A DNA stretch of 64,000 nt from Bradyrhizobium icense. GTDB taxonomy: Bacteria; Pseudomonadota; Alphaproteobacteria; Rhizobiales; Xanthobacteraceae. The position numbers and the translations under genes are program-made. The notes under the pieces were generated by a model that did not search any database, was not told where the DNA came from, and was given only the letters and a program-made list of their open reading frames with translations. Positions 60,931-64,000 of the stretch are shown one piece after another (position 1 is the stretch's first letter; the number at the start of each line of letters is the position of its first letter). The stretch is from NCBI RefSeq assembly GCF_001693385.1, contig NZ_CP016428.1, positions 2,852,001 through 2,916,000 on the forward strand. Reading direction: 5' to 3'.

Positions 60931-63369
60931 ATGGGCGCGCGCGTACTGGTGATCGGGACAATCTCACTGTGCCTGGTTCCCGGGATCGACAGTGCCGAGG
61001 CCCAAACCGCATCTGGCGAGAGCGAGGTCTTGCCCGCCATCGAGGTCATCGCCCCGCCGACATCAGCAAGACCAGCGGCGAGACCTGCCCGCGGCACTAC
61101 CGCACCTCGAGCCGCCCGAACTGTGCGCAGGGTGTATGTCTACCCGACCGCGCCCACACCGACGGCGCGATCGGGAATGGATGTCGACAAGGTGCCTGCA
61201 GCGATCAATGCCGTTGGAGCCGGGCAGATTGCGCGTACGGGCTCGCTGAACGTCGCAGATGCGCTACAGCAACAGGTGCCGGGTATCGTCCTCAGTGACA
61301 CGACCGGCAATCCATTTATGCCCGACGTACAATTTCGAGGTTTCGTTGCATCTCCGGTCTCGGGTACTCCCCAGGGATTGGCAGTTTACCAGAACGGGGT
61401 GCGCATCAACGAAGCGTTCGGCGACACCGTCAATTGGGACTTGATCCCGACCGCTGCAATCAGGTCGGTCACAGTCGTAACCAACAACCCGGCGTTCGGC
61501 CTCAACGCGCTCGGCGGAGCCGTCAACGTGCTGATGAAGGACGGCTTCAGCTATCAAGGGGCCGAAATTAACACCATGGGAGGCTCGTTCGGGCGCATCC
61601 AGAGCTCGGCGCAGTATGGCAAGCAGATCGACAATTTCTCCGTCTATGGCGCGCTCGAAGGCGTGCGTGACAACGGCTATCGAAATTTCTCGGAGTCGGC
61701 GATTCGCCGGTTCTACGGTGATGTCGGTTATCGGACCGATAGCAGTGAATTTCACCTCAACGTGGGCGTCGCCAAGAATAATTTCGGCGCGGCGGCGGCC
61801 GTTCCGGTCGAACTGCTGCAGAGATATTGGGGGGCGACCTATACGACACCGCAGACCACCGACAACCGTGTTGCCTACGCCAATCTGACTGGAAAGGTCG
61901 AGGTGACGCCGACCTGGACGATCGAAGGCTCGGCGCGAGTCCGGGCATTTAGGCAGAAGACGGTGGACGGAAACCCGACCGAGACGGAGCCGTGTGCCGC
62001 CGATCCGGGGCTGCTTTGCTTCAACGACGATGACGTGCCGGCAAATGGGCTTAACGGCGTCCAACTCGCAAATCCGTTCCCCGCCGACGCCGTTCTGGGG
62101 CAGATCGACCGGACGACGACCCGTTCGACGACGACTGGCGCGACCCTGCAGGCAACCAACACCGACCAGTTGTTCGGGCACAACAACCAGTTCATGGTTG
62201 GCGCCACTTTCGATTCCGGCGTCACCCGCTTCGGGGCCAGCGCGGAACTGGGTACGATCGGCTCAAACTACGTCGTCAGCGGCAGCGGCATCTTTCTCGG
62301 GCCGTCTGGCGATCCTATTTCCATCGGCCCGGTCTCGCTCCGCGCCACCAACCGGTATACCGGCCTCTATGCGCTCGACACGTTCGACGTGACGGATGCG
62401 TTCTCAATCTCGGGTGGCGGCCGGTTCAACTATGCAAACATCGTCCTTCAGGATCAGATTGGCACCGACCTCAACGGCAATCACACGTTCAGTCGCTTCA
62501 ATCCGATGATCGGCGGCACCTACAAGATCACGCCGGGCTTGACGGCCTATGCGGGATATTCCGAAGCTAATCGCGCACCGACGCCGCTGGAGCTCGCATG
62601 CGCCGACCCTGCGCGCCCCTGTATCGCTGCGGCATTCCTGATCGCGGACCCGCCGCTGAAGCAGGTCGTCTCTCGCACCATAGAGGCCGGTTTCCGCGGA
62701 ACGCAGGAGCTGAATATCGGAACGCTGGGGTGGAAAGTCGGCGCGTTCCGCGCGACCAATGCCGATGACATCCTGGCGATTCCGAGCCCGGAATTACAGG
62801 GATTTGGCTATTTCCAGAACGTAGGCCGGACGCGCCGCCAGGGTATCGAGGCTCAAGTCAATCTGACGTCGAAGACGCTGCAACTTTATGCCAGCTATGC
62901 CCTCGTAGATGCGCGCTTCCTCGACGCCCTGACGCTCACCTCCAACAGCCCGTTCGCCGATCCCGTCACCGGCAATATCCAGGTTCTGCCGGGCAATCGC
63001 ATTCCGGCGATACCCCGCAACCGGGTCAAGGTTGGCATCGACTATTCGATCACAGACGCCTTCAAGGTCGGTGGCGATGCATTGTTCGTCGGCAGCCAGT
63101 ATTTTGTGGGCGACGAATCCAATCAGGCGGCGCGGCTGCCAGGGTATTCGGTTTTCAACCTGCACGCCTCGTATCAGATCAACAAGACGTTCCAGCTCTA
63201 CGGCCGCGTCGACAATGTCCTCGACAACCGCTATGCGGTTTACGGGACGTTCTTCGAACGAGATGACATCCCCAACTTCGCCAACGGTGGCGCGGACTTT
63301 ACCGACGCCCGCTCGGTCAGCCCGGCGCGGCCGCGCGCCTTTTACGCGGGCCTGAAGGCAACTTTCTAG
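60931..63369 (+). CDS. TonB-dependent outer-membrane receptor (LutH-like candidate)
   Basis: An 812-residue receptor. A signal peptide (ending AEAQ) is followed by a Pro/Ala/Arg-rich linker (~40-75), the plug domain (~85-210; DALQQQVPGIVL, MPDVQFRGF, NPAFGLNALGGAVNV), and a beta-barrel ending in FYAGLKATF with the terminal Phe. It would import a scarce chelated nutrient with energy from TonB. The link to lanthanides rests on the neighbouring Lut-like operon, kinase/regulator pair and other quinoprotein genes; iron-siderophore uptake is the alternative. GGGTGGGGAT precedes the ATG. Confidence 0.85.
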   Translation: MGARVLVIGTISLCLVPGIDSAEAQTASGESEVLPAIEVIAPPTSARPAARPARGTTAPRAARTVRRVYVYPTAPTPTARSGMDVDKVPAAINAVGAGQIARTGSLNVADALQQQVPGIVLSDTTGNPFMPDVQFRGFVASPVSGTPQGLAVYQNGVRINEAFGDTVNWDLIPTAAIRSVTVVTNNPAFGLNALGGAVNVLMKDGFSYQGAEINTMGGSFGRIQSSAQYGKQIDNFSVYGALEGVRDNGYRNFSESAIRRFYGDVGYRTDSSEFHLNVGVAKNNFGAAAAVPVELLQRYWGATYTTPQTTDNRVAYANLTGKVEVTPTWTIEGSARVRAFRQKTVDGNPTETEPCAADPGLLCFNDDDVPANGLNGVQLANPFPADAVLGQIDRTTTRSTTTGATLQATNTDQLFGHNNQFMVGATFDSGVTRFGASAELGTIGSNYVVSGSGIFLGPSGDPISIGPVSLRATNRYTGLYALDTFDVTDAFSISGGGRFNYANIVLQDQIGTDLNGNHTFSRFNPMIGGTYKITPGLTAYAGYSEANRAPTPLELACADPARPCIAAAFLIADPPLKQVVSRTIEAGFRGTQELNIGTLGWKVGAFRATNADDILAIPSPELQGFGYFQNVGRTRRQGIEAQVNLTSKTLQLYASYALVDARFLDALTLTSNSPFADPVTGNIQVLPGNRIPAIPRNRVKVGIDYSITDAFKVGGDALFVGSQYFVGDESNQAARLPGYSVFNLHASYQINKTFQLYGRVDNVLDNRYAVYGTFFERDDIPNFANGGADFTDARSVSPARPRAFYAGLKATF

Positions 63370-63446
63370 AGAACGGGAGGCCTAAAGGCGGCTCAGCGAT
63401 GATGGCGGCAGAGCATTCAGCTTGCCGCGCCACCGGGATGTTCTCG

Positions 63447-64000
63447 TCAGGAAACATCCGGCGACCGATCGACGCAGTGCGCCTTGTGGATCGCGGACGG
63501 AACGAAGCCAAAATGCTTGCGGAACACGCGGCTGAAGTGCGACGAACTCGAAAAACCCCACGAAAATGCGACATCCGTGATCGTCTTTCCGTTCTGGGTC
63601 TCCAGCTCCTGCCGGCAGTGCAGCAGTCTCGCCCGCCAGATGTAATCGCTGACGGTCATGCCCTTGTCGCTGAACAGCATGTGCAGATAGCGCTTGGTGC
63701 AGCCCAATGCCGCGGATATCTGGTCGATGCAAAGATCCGGGTCGCGCAAATGTTCGCGGATGAAGGCTTGCGCGCGAATGTACATTGCTTCGGGACCGAC
63801 GCGATCGAACATCGTGTCTGCCTCGCGAAGCGGCAACAGCAAGAGGTCGATGAGCGAATCGGCGACGCCGATGGCGTTGTGAGGCGACAGTCGCTTTGCT
63901 TCATCAAACGCGGTGTGCACGAAGTCGTAGGCGATGCGGCCGGTGCCGTTGCGCGCGGAGAGCTTGCAAGGCAACATCTTCGCCGTGCGGAATCCGCGTT
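63447..64000 (-). CDS. AraC family transcriptional regulator (5' end beyond window)
   Basis: The C-terminal ~180 residues of an AraC-type activator, open to the window edge. The double helix-turn-helix is complete: DLCIDQISAALGCTKRYLHM for the first unit and GKTITDVAFSWGFSSSSHFS then RVFRKHFGFVPSAI for the second. The preceding part (FDEAKRLSPHNAIGVADSLID) belongs to the linker of the AraC_binding_2 class. A Met at 63975-63977 is internal, not the start. It is convergent with the TonB receptor gene and may regulate the nearby methanol genes. Confidence 0.85.
   Translation of the reverse strand, partial: RGFRTAKMLPCKLSARNGTGRIAYDFVHTAFDEAKRLSPHNAIGVADSLIDLLLLPLREADTMFDRVGPEAMYIRAQAFIREHLRDPDLCIDQISAALGCTKRYLHMLFSDKGMTVSDYIWRARLLHCRQELETQNGKTITDVAFSWGFSSSSHFSRVFRKHFGFVPSAIHKAHCVDRSPDVS

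Noticed and set aside
1..64000. CRISPR arrays, tRNA/rRNA genes, transposase or integrase genes, replication origin
   Set aside because: I looked for regularly spaced repeats, cloverleaf-type sequences and recombinase motifs and saw none; the only repeats are the two palindromic elements and short dyads.

Overview
The window looks like part of the chromosome of a Bradyrhizobium-type alphaproteobacterium (Nitrobacteraceae). The pointers are the high G+C, the tightly overlapping operons with ATGA/GTGA junctions, the ChvE-Ggu and Ytf sugar importers, a rhizobial-style C-P lyase cluster, a lanthanide/PQQ methanol-oxidation accessory cluster, and two long imperfect palindromes of the kind scattered between genes in this family. 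This assignment is inference from gene content; no rRNA or tRNA gene is present.

0-9 kb: a loose group of short stress-type transcription units. It holds two short-chain dehydrogenases, a CsbD-like protein, a thioredoxin-reductase-like flavoprotein, an FAD/Rieske oxidoreductase, a DUF72 protein, a lysine-rich DUF6496-like protein, a CBS-pair protein, a host-attachment-family protein and small hypotheticals. An alcohol-dehydrogenase N-terminal remnant and a frame-broken small gene also lie here.

9-28 kb: sugar and sugar-acid catabolism. A galactarate/altronate-type dehydratase is divergent from a YtfQRT-YjfF (galactofuranose-type) importer, whose operon continues with a GntR/FCD regulator, D-galactose 1-dehydrogenase, aldose 1-epimerase and an SMP-30 lactonase. 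Then come chvE-gguA-gguB. On the opposite strand are a LysR regulator and 5-dehydro-4-deoxyglucarate dehydratase (kdgD). A TctCBA transporter is divergent from the LysR gene. Together they suggest uptake and oxidation of galactose-type sugars plus an aldarate route to alpha-ketoglutarate semialdehyde.

28-42.6 kb: phosphonate use. A minus-strand trio (hexapeptide acetyltransferase, a divergent PhnM paralogue, a DUF1045 2H-type phosphoesterase) faces phnCDEE. After a palindromic repeat come phnF (minus) and phnGHIJKLMN with a trailing flavoprotein gene. I find three PhoB-box arrays with the expected 11-bp period and a perfect 28-bp palindrome that is probably the PhnF operator.

42.6-64 kb: PQQ/lanthanide methanol-oxidation accessory genes. 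These are an orphan pqqA with a strong hairpin, an outer-membrane protein, an exported pentapeptide-repeat protein, a NitT/TauT-type ABC importer, a SoxYZ-like carrier, a quinoprotein-relay metallohydrolase, a XoxJ-like binding protein, a rhodanese-like CW-motif protein, a Lut-like ABC operon with a beta-propeller protein, S-formylglutathione hydrolase with a response regulator, a divergent histidine kinase, a TonB receptor and a partial AraC regulator. The methanol dehydrogenase (xoxF), its cytochrome (xoxG) and pqqBCDE are absent from the window.
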